Positions 1 to 9,430 of a DNA stretch of 64,000 nt are shown here, piece by piece. Source of the DNA: Psychrobacillus sp. FSL H8-0483 (lineage in GTDB: Bacteria; Bacillota; Bacilli; Bacillales_A; Planococcaceae); the NCBI RefSeq assembly GCF_038637725.1, contig NZ_CP152052.1:1533501-1597500 (forward strand), written 5' to 3'. The notes under the pieces were generated by a model. The model did not search any database and was not told where the DNA came from. It was given only the letters and a program-made list of their open reading frames with translations. A program made the position numbers and the translations under genes. Position 1 is the stretch's first letter. The number at the start of each line of letters is the position of its first letter.

Positions 1-105
1 TTGTTAAAAACACGACCGCGTGTAGAAGCGATTGGTTATTTAGAATGGCTAGATAATTTGTCTGAATCCGATTTTAAAGATCAAACAGATTGTATAAAAT
101 TATAG
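1..105 (+). CDS. C-terminal tail of an unidentified protein (partial)
   Basis: An open frame runs from the left edge to a TAG stop and gives 34 residues beginning LLKTRPRVEAIG and ending DQTDCIKL. The start lies outside the window. There is too little to recognise a family. It is followed directly by a truncated interspersed repeat. That the frame is coding is inferred from its being open and AT-rich but not low-complexity. Confidence 0.4.
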   Translation: MLKTRPRVEAIGYLEWLDNLSESDFKDQTDCIKL

Positions 106-131
106 ATTAGGTAGAAGTTGAACAAAAGGTC

Positions 132-214
132 GGAAAGCGTCCGTCTGGAACGGAAATCAATACATTGGAAAAGGGACCATCTCTCAGTCACTATATGACT
201 TTAGGGACAGCCCC
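132..214 (+). repeat. truncated end of the ggggctgtcc-type palindromic element
   Basis: About 83 bases, from GGAAAGCGTCC to GGACAGCCCC, are nearly identical in reverse complement to 48104-48188, where a complete element has terminal inverted repeats GGGGCTGTCC/GGACAGCCCC. Only one end is present here, just 3' of the preceding gene's stop codon, so this is a degraded or deleted copy. Confidence 0.75.
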
Positions 215-322
215 TTTTTTAGTTTATTTATTTTATATATAAAGCTCCTTTACACAAGAAAAGAAAGAGAACTTGCAAAATATCCGCCGTCAAAGAATTT
301 GTCTGTTCATTTAAACTAGACC

Positions 323-1723
323 TTATAGTTCAGAAACTGGCACGATTTCATACCCTTCTGCTTTTAAGTATTTTAAAATAGGTTCTACTGCTTGTACGCT
401 TGTGTCATGGATATCATGCATGAGAATGATGGAACCATCTTTAACATTTTCTTTAACAATTTTTAATATTTCATTTGGATTATGCGACTTCCAGTCCAAT
501 GTATCTATTGTCCATAAAAATGTTGGGCTGCTGATAGAGTTCTGGATTTGTTTGTTAACAGCCCCATACGGTGGGCGAAACGCAGTCGGTTCTCTCCCAG
601 TAGCACTCTTTATAGCTTCATTTGTTTTTTCAACTTCTTGAATTCCTTCTTCCTTACTTAAGGTAGTAAGGTCCTTATGATTCCAAGTGTGATTTCCTAA
701 TTCATGTCCTTCATCTGCAACTTTTTTTGCAATCTCTGGATAAAAATCGACTCTGTTTCCCAGCATAAAGAAGGTTGCTTTTGCATCATATTTATCCAAT
801 AGATCAATAATCTTCAATGTGTTCTTTGGATGTGGACCATCATCAAATGTAAGTGCCACTCGTTTACCACTTGTTGAAGCACCCGGTTTTTCCTCTTTTG
901 CTATCGGTTTTTCCTTTGCACCATCTTTGTCGGCTTTTTCCTTATGATCCAGTAGTAATTTATCCTTCCATTCATCCGTAAGTAAATCTCGCATCTCATC
1001 TATTGGGATAGAGATTTCTGGCATGCCTGCTGCTCCAGCAGTTACTTCATATTTATCAAATTTAAATACAGCTGACTCTTCAGTGAAATACAGGTTTGAA
1101 AAATTGTTTTCTTCATTCATTGTCCATTCCTTTAAATCTTCTTCAAATAATAATGGGGCATATTCTGCCGATTCTTTGAATCTTTCATTTAATAGCCTAT
1201 ATAGTTGTTCCCTATTCTGTTTTGAATCCTTAAAGATTTTAGTTTGTGGAATAAATGTTCCTTTTTCTACATCTACCAGATAAATCTTTGCTTTTTCTTG
1301 ACCATTTGCTCCTACCACATAACTTCCTTCAGAAAATACAATAGAATATGTATTATCAGCGGTTAGATAGATATCCATAGTTAAGGATAAATTGGCCACA
1401 TGATTTTTAATAAACTCTTTATTTTCTTTAACAGAAATTAAGAAGTCTTTTTTAGTAGTAGACACATATTCTTCTATAACTGCGTTCAATTTGTTACTTT
1501 TAAACTTTGGGTAATGCATGGCAATGTGATAATTTTCTTTATCGGTTATATCTGTAATTAAATCTACTCCAGGATACTTAGAATACTCTATTATTGTTCC
1601 ATTGGTTTTCGCTTCTTGATTTACATCAGCCTTAGTATTTCCCTTTAGGTTTATAAAAAAATAACCAATAGAGAAGATGCAAATTATAAATATAATGCTA
1701 TACGATAGTTTCGTAGGTCTCAT
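323..1723 (-). CDS. pdaC: PdaC-like membrane-anchored polysaccharide (peptidoglycan) deacetylase
   Basis: Removes N-acetyl groups from a cell-wall or other extracellular polysaccharide. One N-terminal membrane segment (about residues 8-27) is followed by a DUF3298/DUF4163-type region and a C-terminal NodB domain from about residue 280. NodB motifs are present in order: TFDDGP, GNHTWNH (metal-binding His pair), RPPYGAVN, a DTLDW segment and ILMHD. Length (466 aa) and architecture match B. subtilis PdaC, a MurNAc deacetylase. A TTG lies 6 bases upstream in frame, but AAGGAG (1733-1738) is spaced 9 nt from the ATG at 1723 and only 2 nt from that TTG, so I chose the ATG. Substrate is inferred from PdaC and not proven. 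Confidence 0.88.
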   Translation of the reverse strand: MRPTKLSYSIIFIICIFSIGYFFINLKGNTKADVNQEAKTNGTIIEYSKYPGVDLITDITDKENYHIAMHYPKFKSNKLNAVIEEYVSTTKKDFLISVKENKEFIKNHVANLSLTMDIYLTADNTYSIVFSEGSYVVGANGQEKAKIYLVDVEKGTFIPQTKIFKDSKQNREQLYRLLNERFKESAEYAPLLFEEDLKEWTMNEENNFSNLYFTEESAVFKFDKYEVTAGAAGMPEISIPIDEMRDLLTDEWKDKLLLDHKEKADKDGAKEKPIAKEEKPGASTSGKRVALTFDDGPHPKNTLKIIDLLDKYDAKATFFMLGNRVDFYPEIAKKVADEGHELGNHTWNHKDLTTLSKEEGIQEVEKTNEAIKSATGREPTAFRPPYGAVNKQIQNSISSPTFLWTIDTLDWKSHNPNEILKIVKENVKDGSIILMHDIHDTSVQAVEPILKYLKAEGYEIVPVSEL

Positions 1724-2182
1724 AAACAAATGCTCCTTGTTGTTTTATTTCTTGGAATGTTGTAGCTGAAATGTTCCCTAACATAACGACCAAACGAATT
1801 CTATTCTATCACATATAAACATTATATGATTAAGAATATATGAGAAAAGCTAGCGAAATTAATATTATTTTGTTTTTGCAAATAAAAAGTAGTATATAAT
1901 GACCAACTGGATATGCTTTGATTCTATTTCTCCTTGTTTGCAAATTTTCTTCAAATAATAACGTTTCAAAGTTCTAGCGACTCTGAATAAAAGGCAATAA
2001 AAATAGTATGAAGCATCTCTCACGAGGTTTTTTTTTATGAAAATTGCTGGTTAATGTATATTTCAAAGTTAGGTTGAGTGCAAAGGGGATTCGTTTCTAT
2101 CTTACTTTTCTTTACTTGAATTAATCATAAATAAAATAACCAGATGATAGAATAAGAAAAATAGGGTGTATGGGAGGACGAG
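1724..2182. other. 459-base AT-rich intergenic region
   Basis: Divergent spacer between the deacetylase and the uppP-like gene, so both promoters should lie here. I see no coding frame with a ribosome binding site and no clear terminator. A T9 run after GAGG at 2024-2036 has no convincing stem. No known riboswitch was recognised. Confidence 0.5.
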
Positions 2183-3001
2183 ATGGAAACAAGCGAATTA
2201 ATTTTGTTGTTCAAATATGTCGTAATAGGGTTAGTACAGGGTTTTACGGAGCCAATTCCTGTATCATCTAGTGGTCATGTCATTATTGCAAATCATTTAC
2301 TTGGGCTAGATGAAAGTGGTCTAACCTTTGCCATATTAACGAATACCGCTTCCTTATTAGCTATTTGCTTTATCTATAGGAAGGATTTAGTACGTTTAAT
2401 AGTGAACTGTTTGTTATATGTTCAAACAAAAAATGGCAAGTATAAAAGTGATTTTCTATTTATTATTTATATCATCATTGGAACAATTCCTGCAGCTGTT
2501 TTAGGAGTACTTTTTAACGAAGTTATTTCAGATCTCCTTACTAATATAAAAACAATTGCCTTCACCTTGTTTGTGACCGGTATAGCCTTATGGGTCATTC
2601 GAAACTTTAGGGGTGTAAAACGAGACAAAGATATTGGAGTAAAGGATGCTTTTATTGTTGGGTTAGCACAAGCGATCGCACTTGTACCAGGTATTAGTCG
2701 TTCAGGCGCTACCGTTATAGCCTCCGTTGCATTAGGGATGAACCAAGAAACAGCATTACGGTATTCATTTATGCTATACATTCCAATCAGCTTAGGCGGA
2801 TTAGTTCTTGGTATTTCAGATTTGATGAATGAACCCGTAGAAAGTACTTTGGTTTTACCGTATATCATGTCCTTTATTGTTACAATCATCATGACGTATA
2901 TTGCGATGAAGTGGTTTATGGGTATTATGAGAGATGGTAATTTAAAATATTTTGCTTACTATTGTTTTGCAGCTAGTATCATACTTTTAATACTTTCTTG
3001 A
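2183..3001 (+). CDS. uppP: undecaprenyl-diphosphatase (UppP/BacA family)
   Basis: Dephosphorylates undecaprenyl pyrophosphate to recycle the lipid carrier for wall synthesis; overexpression in this family gives bacitracin resistance. The 272-aa polytopic membrane protein carries both family signatures: EPIPVSSSGH (residues 23-32, with catalytic Glu) and PGISRSGAT (about 170). The first motif reads PVSSSGH where many members have PISSTGH, so it may be a divergent paralogue. GGGAGG lies 8 bases before the ATG. It is monocistronic, ending in a terminator at 3053. It lies beside a cell-wall deacetylase, but on the opposite strand. Confidence 0.9.
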   Translation: METSELILLFKYVVIGLVQGFTEPIPVSSSGHVIIANHLLGLDESGLTFAILTNTASLLAICFIYRKDLVRLIVNCLLYVQTKNGKYKSDFLFIIYIIIGTIPAAVLGVLFNEVISDLLTNIKTIAFTLFVTGIALWVIRNFRGVKRDKDIGVKDAFIVGLAQAIALVPGISRSGATVIASVALGMNQETALRYSFMLYIPISLGGLVLGISDLMNEPVESTLVLPYIMSFIVTIIMTYIAMKWFMGIMRDGNLKYFAYYCFAASIILLILS

Positions 3002-3052
3002 TCTGCCATTTCTCCGTGTAGAGATAGGTGATTAAATAGGGAAATAACAATG

Positions 3053-3080
3053 AAGAGCATCCCATAGGATGTTCTTTTTT
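3053..3080 (+). terminator. Rho-independent terminator after uppP
   Basis: Stem AAGAGCATCC / GGATGTTCTT with a 4-base loop (one G-T pair) followed by a T run, 52 bases after the uppP stop. Confidence 0.8.
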
Positions 3081-3265
3081 AGTTTTATTTTTTCCTGTTA
3101 AATTTTCTGGAGTAAACATTTTGTGAAAAGGAACAAGTCTATGGAGGAACATTACGTTAAATATTTAGAAGTTAAGTTGTGAAAATCATGTATCAATAAA
3201 ATTGGTGCTTTAAAAGTGAAGCACATAACAACAGGTAAATAAGATAGTTCGTATTTCTTTACTAG

Positions 3266-3466
3266 TTGAGATAATTTCATAAATAGTACTTTGTCATTTA
3301 AATACGAACATTTATCACTTTGTAGATGGAAGCGGCAGGCGGCGACTCCAGCGGGATGAGTGAGACAGATAAGCAATCACAAACGACGCTTAGCGGCGGT
3401 GATGGCTTATCGCGCACCCCGAGGAAAGCGTCCGCCTATAACGGAAATTAACCATACTTTATTCCA
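3266..3466 (+). repeat. ~200-bp interspersed palindromic element, copy 1
   Basis: One of three copies in the window in the same orientation (others at 6683 and 16824). The core is a 13-base inverted repeat, GATAAGCAATCAC (3368-3380) / GTGATGGCTTATC (3399-3411), with one mismatch that the other copies lack. It is embedded in a wider imperfect stem: GGCGGCGACTCCAGCGGG on the left, GGAAAGCGTCCGCC on the right. The flanks contain a conserved TTGAGNTAATTTCATAAATA left end and a CATACTTTATTCC right end. Confidence 0.9.
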
Positions 3467-3495
3467 AGTAAAAAGAATTGTTAATGAAAGAAATT

Positions 3496-3526
3496 GACCT
3501 ATCCTCTTTGGATAGGTCTTTTTTTT
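3496..3526 (+). terminator. Rho-independent terminator downstream of repeat copy 1
   Basis: Perfect 9-bp stem GACCTATCC / GGATAGGTC with a 5-base loop TCTTT, then a run of T. No gene ends nearby: uppP already has its own terminator at 3053, so this one follows only the repeat-containing spacer. Confidence 0.85.
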
Positions 3527-3600
3527 GTGCGTTTGATAATAAATAAATGAGAAGTGTACGTATGAAGAAAAGATTTTGATACAAAATGATGATATTTTTG

Positions 3601-3679
3601 ATTGTTCTGGGGAACAATTATTGTAGTTAGTGTAGGTGACTAATCTAATAGGATTTGATTGACTAATGAACCAGTCAAT
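3601..3679. promoter_or_regulatory. two palindromes ahead of the TetR remnant, possible operator sites
   Basis: ATTGTTC-TGGG-GAACAAT (3601-3618) and ATTGACT-AATGAACC-AGTCAAT (3658-3679) are perfect inverted repeats. The second is shaped like a TetR-family operator and contains the ATG of the following short frame. A role as operator is inference. Confidence 0.4.
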
Positions 3680-3965
3680 GGAGAACCATCAACCGTCTTT
3701 ACAGCAACAAGTTGAAACGATAAAAAAAGATATGCAAGAAGCTTTTGCACAAAATATTCAAAGAGCTTCAGAACTGAATAGGATGCCACGCCCTGTAGAC
3801 CCTGAATTACAATCTGTATTTGTTATGAGTTTGTTAGAGGGAGTATTATCCCGATGGTTATTTCAATCTGTAGACGATGAGTGGCGTCAGTTGGAAATTG
3901 ATGAAATTGATGAACTTGTTGAAAAAAACGTGCAATTTGAATTTTTTGGTTTATTTGGAGTGTAA
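3666..3965 (+). pseudogene. probable C-terminal remnant of a TetR/AcrR-family regulator
   Basis: The 99-aa product resembles the ligand-binding C-terminal half of TetR-type repressors: an amphipathic helix (QQQVETIKKDMQEAF), then FVMSLLEGVLSRWLF, typical of the last helices. The N-terminal helix-turn-helix domain is missing and cannot be found upstream in any frame. There is no good ribosome binding site; the ATG sits inside a 22-base palindrome. Most likely a deletion fused the old operator region to the 3' half of the gene. Alternatively it is a small functional dimerisation protein. It stops 18 bases before the ABC transporter operon, which the intact regulator may once have controlled. 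Confidence 0.5.
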
Positions 3966-3983
3966 TTTAAGGAGGAAAATAAC

Positions 3984-4796
3984 ATGAAAAAAGGTAAATT
4001 TATAGTCGCAATTTTAACATCAGCAGCGTTTCTATTAAGTGCTTGTGGTAAGGATTCCAACGTAGAAAAAGCTCAAAATTCTCTAGAAGCTATTCAAGAA
4101 AAAGGGGAATTAACGGTTGGTATTATGGGTACATATGCTCCTTATAATTTTATGAATGCTGAAAAAGAATACGATGGTTTTGATGTAGACATTGCAAAAG
4201 AATTAGCAAAAAGATTAAATGTTAAAGCAAAATTTGTTGCACAAGACTTCGCTGGATTAATACCTAGTTTGCAAAAAGATAAATTAGATATTTTGGTAAG
4301 CCAAGTAACAATTACAGAAGATAGAAAGAAACAAATTGATTTTACGGAACCGTATATTACAAATGAAGTAAAAGTTATCGTAAAAGAAGATAATACATCT
4401 ATACAATCTGTAGAAGATTTCAAAGGTAAAAAAATCGGTGTTGGATTAGGTACGAACGATGAAGCGTACTTACGTAATGAGTTGATGCCAAAGGTAGGAG
4501 ACTTCCAAATCAACACGTACGATGATGTCATCACCACATTAAAAGATTTAGATGCTGGCCGAGTAGATGCAACGATTAATAATGTATACGCATTAAAACC
4601 AATTATCGAAGAAAATGGTTTTAAAGTGAAATCAGTAGGAGAACCAATTAAATCGGATAAAGCCGCAGTAGCCGTTAAAAAAGGGGAAACTGAATTAGTT
4701 GATGCATTAAACAAAGCACTCGCTGAAATGAAAGAAGACGGTACGTATAAAGAAATTTTTGTAAAATGGTTTGATGAAGAGCCACAAGCTGAGTAA
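3984..4796 (+). CDS. polar amino-acid ABC transporter, substrate-binding lipoprotein
   Basis: Captures an amino acid outside the membrane and delivers it to the permease. Signal peptide with lipobox LLSAC and modifiable Cys21; the rest is a SBP_bac_3 domain (segments such as GIMGTYAPYNF, FDVDIAKELAKRL and LDILVSQVTIT are typical). 270 aa, normal for the family. AAGGAGG lies 7 bases before the ATG. First gene of a three-gene operon with permease and ATPase. The ligand may be glutamine, cystine or a basic amino acid; the sequence alone does not decide it. Confidence 0.92.
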   Translation: MKKGKFIVAILTSAAFLLSACGKDSNVEKAQNSLEAIQEKGELTVGIMGTYAPYNFMNAEKEYDGFDVDIAKELAKRLNVKAKFVAQDFAGLIPSLQKDKLDILVSQVTITEDRKKQIDFTEPYITNEVKVIVKEDNTSIQSVEDFKGKKIGVGLGTNDEAYLRNELMPKVGDFQINTYDDVITTLKDLDAGRVDATINNVYALKPIIEENGFKVKSVGEPIKSDKAAVAVKKGETELVDALNKALAEMKEDGTYKEIFVKWFDEEPQAE

Positions 4797-4814
4797 AGAA
4801 GGTTGGAATTTTAA

Positions 4815-5456
4815 ATGGATATTATCATTGATAATCTGCCCTTTTTATTGAAAGGGGCGTATTATACTTTATTAATTACAGTGGTATCTATGTTTTTCGG
4901 CTTGATTATCGGTTTGATTACAGCGATTGCTCGTTTAAAGGGCAATCGTTTCTTTCGTACAATAGCGAGAGTGTATGTATCGATTATTCGGGGAACACCA
5001 CCACTAGTGCAAATTGTGATTGTGTATTTTGGTCTTGTAGATTATGGAATAGAATTGGATGCCCTTACAGCAGCCTATATTGCATTAAGTATTAATATTG
5101 GTGCATATGTATCGGAAGCATTCCGCGGAGCTATCCAAGCAGTACCAGCAGGTCAAACAGAAGCCGCTCTAGCGACAGGAATGACGGAAGCTCAGGCAAT
5201 CAAACGGATTGTCATTCCACAAGCGATTCGTATAGCAATACCACCACTTGGAAATACATTTGTAGGAATGTTGAAAGAAACTTCATTAGTATCGGTAATT
5301 GCTGTTACAGAATTAATGCGCTCGGCACAGTTATTAGTAGCCCAATACTACGTGTATATGCCGTTTTATTTAACAATCGCTGTGATGTACTGGATTATGA
5401 GTACAGCATTTACATTTATATTAAACAAAATAGAGAAAAGATTATCAGTTTACTAA
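4815..5456 (+). CDS. polar amino-acid ABC transporter, permease
   Basis: Membrane channel subunit of the HisM/GlnP type, 213 aa with about five helices. The conserved coupling segment EAFRGAIQAVPAGQTEAALATGM contacts the ATPase, and IRGTPPLVQI is the usual early motif. It begins 18 bases after the binding protein stop. Only one permease gene is present, so the transporter presumably uses a homodimer. Confidence 0.93.
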   Translation: MDIIIDNLPFLLKGAYYTLLITVVSMFFGLIIGLITAIARLKGNRFFRTIARVYVSIIRGTPPLVQIVIVYFGLVDYGIELDALTAAYIALSINIGAYVSEAFRGAIQAVPAGQTEAALATGMTEAQAIKRIVIPQAIRIAIPPLGNTFVGMLKETSLVSVIAVTELMRSAQLLVAQYYVYMPFYLTIAVMYWIMSTAFTFILNKIEKRLSVY

Positions 5457-5469
5457 AGGGGGGAACGTT

Positions 5470-6216
5470 GTGATACAAGCAAATGATTTATCTAAAAGCT
5501 ATGATCAGCATGAGGTATTAAAACATATTTCATTGACGATTCCTGCCCATCAAGTTGTCGCTATCATTGGTCCAAGTGGCTCAGGAAAAAGTACTTTTTT
5601 GCGCTGTTTAAACGGACTTGAAACAATTTCTGGTGGATCTGTTTCTGTCAATAATCATCTACTACAAGCGACTGATAAGAAAAAGGAACGTCAAAAAACA
5701 ATTCATGCGATTCGTCAAGATACAGGAATGGTATTTCAACAATTTAATTTATACCCGCATAAAACGGTCATAGAAAATGTTATGGAAGCATTAATCATTG
5801 TTAAGAATCAATCCAAACAACAGGCAAAAGGAACAGCCTCTCAATTATTGAAGCGTGTTGGACTGGAAGAAAAGGAGGATGTATATCCCTCAAAATTATC
5901 AGGTGGTCAGCAACAACGTGTTGCCATAGCACGAGCACTTGCAATGGAACCAAAAATCATGTTGTTTGATGAACCTACATCTGCATTAGATCCAGAACTT
6001 GTGGGAGAAGTATTAAAAGTCATGAAAGAATTAGCGGATGAAGGAATGACTATGGTCATCGTAACGCATGAGATGAAATTTGCCCAAGACGCCGCTGATC
6101 GAATATTATTTATGGCAGATGGACAAATCGTGGAGGACTCAGAACCGAAAGGATTTTTTGCACAACCAGCGACAGAACGTGCTCAGCGATTTTTGGCTAA
6201 AGTCAATGAATTCTAA
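5470..6216 (+). CDS. polar amino-acid ABC transporter, ATP-binding protein
   Basis: Powers uptake by ATP hydrolysis on the cytoplasmic face. Walker A GPSGSGKST (34-42), Q-loop in MVFQQFNLYPH, signature LSGGQQQRVA (about 143), Walker B IMLFDEP (about 162) and switch His in VTHEM. 248 aa. The start is GTG with AAGGGGGG 6-7 bases upstream. It completes the binding protein-permease-ATPase operon and is followed 19 bases later by an OsmC gene that is probably co-transcribed. Confidence 0.95.
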   Translation: MIQANDLSKSYDQHEVLKHISLTIPAHQVVAIIGPSGSGKSTFLRCLNGLETISGGSVSVNNHLLQATDKKKERQKTIHAIRQDTGMVFQQFNLYPHKTVIENVMEALIIVKNQSKQQAKGTASQLLKRVGLEEKEDVYPSKLSGGQQQRVAIARALAMEPKIMLFDEPTSALDPELVGEVLKVMKELADEGMTMVIVTHEMKFAQDAADRILFMADGQIVEDSEPKGFFAQPATERAQRFLAKVNEF

Positions 6217-6235
6217 CAAAGGTAGGTTTATTAAA

Positions 6236-6661
6236 ATGGAAATAAAAGCAATTTGGCAAGGTGGACGTGCTTTTGAAGCAAAAGGTCCTTCAGGTTATCC
6301 AATGACTATGGATGCAACACCAACTTATGGAGGGGAAGGAAAGGCGCCAACACCAACAGAAATGTTACTAAGTGCTTTAGCGGGCTGTATCGGAATAGAT
6401 ATCACGATGATCTTGAAACCTCATTTAGAAAAGATTCAATTCATTGAAATTACAGTAGCTGGCACACGACGAGAAGAAATGCCAACTGCATTTACAGCAG
6501 CTGAATTATTATTCGATGTGAAAGGGGATATCGATGCCAAAAAAGTAATACGTGCCATAAAACTTGGAGAAGAAAAGTATTGTGCCGTTTCTGCTTCTTT
6601 AAAAGCAGATATTACGCATCGATTAATCTTAAATGGTGAAGAAATAGAGATGCCAGAATAA
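6236..6661 (+). CDS. OsmC/Ohr-family peroxiredoxin-like protein
   Basis: Thiol-dependent reduction of organic or inorganic hydroperoxides is the known family role. Both family cysteines are present: Cys51 in LAGCIGID and Cys116 in EEKYCAVSASL. 141 aa. A longer in-frame start overlapping the ATPase gene is rejected because the segment before MEIKAIWQ has no family resemblance. The ATG at 6236 has a weak AAAGGTAGG upstream. Position after an amino-acid importer hints at sulfur amino-acid transport, but that is speculative. Confidence 0.85.
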   Translation: MEIKAIWQGGRAFEAKGPSGYPMTMDATPTYGGEGKAPTPTEMLLSALAGCIGIDITMILKPHLEKIQFIEITVAGTRREEMPTAFTAAELLFDVKGDIDAKKVIRAIKLGEEKYCAVSASLKADITHRLILNGEEIEMPE

Positions 6662-6682
6662 ACTAATAAGTTCCTCAATTAT

Positions 6683-6886
6683 TTGAATTAATTTCATAAA
6701 TAGTACCTTGTCATTAAAATACGAACATTTATCATTTTATTGATTGAAGCGACAGGCGGCGACTCCAGCTGGATGAGTGAGACAGATAAGCCATCACAAA
6801 CGACGCGTAGCGGCGGTGATGGCTTATCGCTCACCCCGCGGAAAGCGTCCGCCTATAGCGGAAATCAACTATACTTTATTCCGTGT
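6683..6886 (+). repeat. ~200-bp interspersed palindromic element, copy 2
   Basis: Same family and orientation as 3266 and 16824. Perfect 13-base core GATAAGCCATCAC (6785-6797) / GTGATGGCTTATC (6816-6828), with outer GTTGATT / AATCAAC-type arms. It begins about 20 bases after the OsmC stop codon; no conventional terminator lies between them, so the element may form the mRNA 3' structure. Confidence 0.92.
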
Positions 6887-6972
6887 AGACCTATATTTCT
6901 TTAGTTTCATTTAGTATTGTTTGTGTTTTCTCGTGAAATTTTGAATTATCAAAATGATTCAATTAATAAATA

Positions 6973-7008
6973 AAACTCCCTCATTCATTTTGTTGGATGA
7001 GGGAGTTT
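6973..7008 (-). terminator. Rho-independent terminator of the Excalibur gene (possibly bidirectional)
   Basis: Perfect 12-bp stem AAACTCCCTCAT / ATGAGGGAGTTT. On the minus strand it is followed by TTATTTATT, which suits the gene ending at 7098; it could also stop plus-strand transcription from the OsmC operon. Confidence 0.8.
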
Positions 7009-7097
7009 ACTTTAGATGTAAATGCTAATAAATGATTGACAAGTAGATTCGCAAGAATTTACGTTAATTCGTGTGAGACCAGATAAGATTATAAAAA

Positions 7098-7361
7098 TCA
7101 ATTTTCACATGCAATGCCATCTTTGTCACGGTCTTTGCTTTCATTTAATTTGTAAATTTCTGCAGATACTGTTGGTTTATTTTTAGTTTTACCGCCTTTG
7201 TTTTTGACTTTGGCATCTTTTGCAACTCCACCTTTATAGTCTTTGATTAGCTCGGTACAATTTTTATAGTTTTTTTCAGCTGCACCAGTGGTTTTAGGTT
7301 CTACTGTCATTAATCCAAATATTAATAGTGTGGAAAATAGTGTTAGAATAAATCGTTTCAA
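7098..7361 (-). CDS. secreted Excalibur calcium-binding domain protein
   Basis: 87 aa. N-terminal signal peptide (MKRFILTLFSTLLIFGLM, cleavage likely in TTGAAEK), then an Excalibur domain: YKNCTELIKDYKGG and the terminal DRDKDGIACEN, which has the EF-hand-like Asp loop and paired cysteines. Function in this family is not defined beyond calcium binding at the cell surface. AAGGAG is 7-8 bases before the ATG. It is monocistronic with its own terminator. Confidence 0.85.
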   Translation of the reverse strand: MKRFILTLFSTLLIFGLMTVEPKTTGAAEKNYKNCTELIKDYKGGVAKDAKVKNKGGKTKNKPTVSAEIYKLNESKDRDKDGIACEN

Positions 7362-7473
7362 TTAAAAATCTCCTTTTAAGGGAAATTCCTTTTAAAGAAC
7401 ACCCTCGTTATAATAATAAATATTATATATAAAATTGGTTTCATTTACCAATAAATAGTGTTTTACTAAAAAC

Positions 7474-7545
7474 AAAACCCCTCAACCATAAAGGTAAAGG
7501 GGTTTTTCGATGATCTAAACGAAAATGTCCACTTTTCGTTTAGAT
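7474..7545 (-). terminator. double hairpin downstream of lexA
   Basis: On the minus strand transcription leaving lexA first meets a perfect 13-bp inverted repeat ATCTAAACGAAAA / TTTTCGTTTAGAT (7513-7545), then an AAAACCCCT...AGGGGTTTT hairpin (7474-7506) followed by TTTTGTTTTT. The second is a standard terminator; the first may stabilise the 3' end. Confidence 0.75.
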
Positions 7546-7605
7546 ATGATATCGGCTCTACGTAATCATACGTACAATACGTGATTTTGTCAAGATTTAG
7601 CGAAA

Positions 7606-8226
7606 TTATTGGATATTACGATAAACTCCTACAACTTTTCCGAGTATCGAAACTTGGTTTACGATAATTGGTTCCATTGATGAATTTTCAGGTTGCAAGC
7701 GGAAGTATGATTTTTCTTTAAAGAAACGTTTGACAGTTGCTTCATCATCCTCGGTCATTGCTACTACAATATCTCCATTATTAGCAGATTGCTGTTGTTT
7801 AACGACAACATAATCTCCATTTAAAATTCCCGCTTCTATCATACTATCACCCATAATTTCGAGCATGAACAAATTGTCATCAGAAGTACCGAATGTTTCT
7901 GGAAGAGGGAAGAATTCTTCTACATTTTCAATTGCTGTAATAGGCATACCCGCAGTTACTTTCCCTACTAACGGAACATGAACCACACCTTGTTTTTCTG
8001 CAGTAACTCCAAAACCATCAAGTATTTCAATTGCACGTGGTTTAGTTGGGTCTCTTCTAATTAATCCTTTACTTTCAAGTCTAGCTAAATGTCCATGTAC
8101 AGTTGAACTAGACGCAAGCCCTACCGCTTCCCCGATTTCACGTACGGAAGGTGGATAACCTTTTTTTCGAACTTCTTCTTTTATAAAAGCTAAAATATCT
8201 TCTTGTCTTTTAGATGCTTTTTTCAA
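7606..8226 (-). CDS. lexA: SOS transcriptional repressor LexA (DinR)
   Basis: Represses SOS genes and cleaves itself when RecA is activated by DNA damage. Winged helix domain at residues 1-65 ([13 protein letters not shown] recognition region), then the S24 peptidase domain: cleavage site Ala92-Gly93 in KVTAGMP, Ser128 in GDSM, Lys166 in ATVKRF, each within one residue of B. subtilis. A GTG three codons upstream is possible, but AGAGGTG overlaps it and is well spaced from the TTG at 8226, which also aligns the N-terminus (MKKASKRQ) with B. subtilis MTKLSKRQ. Divergent from yneA, with LexA boxes between. Confidence 0.96.
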   Translation of the reverse strand: MKKASKRQEDILAFIKEEVRKKGYPPSVREIGEAVGLASSSTVHGHLARLESKGLIRRDPTKPRAIEILDGFGVTAEKQGVVHVPLVGKVTAGMPITAIENVEEFFPLPETFGTSDDNLFMLEIMGDSMIEAGILNGDYVVVKQQQSANNGDIVVAMTEDDEATVKRFFKEKSYFRLQPENSSMEPIIVNQVSILGKVVGVYRNIQ

Positions 8227-8281
8227 TGAGTTCACCTCTTTTTGTTAATTAATTTTTCCTATTAGAATATTTCTTAATAGT

Positions 8282-8321
8282 AGTATAACAGTCTCTAAAA
8301 GATTATGCAAACATAGGTTCT
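8282..8321 (-). promoter_or_regulatory. lexA promoter with overlapping LexA box
   Basis: On the minus strand TTGCAT (8310-8305), 17 bases, TATACT (8287-8282). The palindromic LexA/DinR-like site CAAACATAGGTTCT (8308-8321) overlaps the -35, consistent with autoregulation. Confidence 0.65.
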
Positions 8322-8329
8322 AAAAAACG

Positions 8330-8386
8330 TTGACAAAAACAAGTGTTCGTTTTATGATTAGAACATACATACCGAACAAACATTCT
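8330..8386 (+). promoter_or_regulatory. yneA promoter with LexA boxes
   Basis: TTGACA (8330-8335), 17-base spacer, TATGAT (8353-8358) is a near-consensus sigma-A promoter. A good DinR/LexA site, CGAACAAACATTCT (8373-8386), lies just downstream, and a weaker AAACAAGTGTTCG (8337-8349) lies between -35 and -10. This supports SOS induction of yneA-yneB. Confidence 0.8.
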
Positions 8387-8403
8387 AATTAGGGGGATTT
8401 ATA

Positions 8404-9390
<987 letters not shown>

Positions 9391-9430
9391 CTTACCTTTA
9401 TATAAGGAAATAAATGAAAGGGTGAGAACT

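Noticed and set aside
2013-2036. Terminator-like T run before uppP
   Set aside because: The preceding GCATCTCTCACGAGG does not form a convincing stem.
3152-3376. Minus-strand 74-codon frame over repeat copy 1
   Set aside because: Encoded mostly by the palindromic repeat; equivalent frames are not kept in the other two copies.
6080-6235. N-terminal extension of the OsmC protein inside the ABC ATPase gene
   Set aside because: No family similarity before MEIKAIWQ, and the segment is the ATPase gene in another frame.
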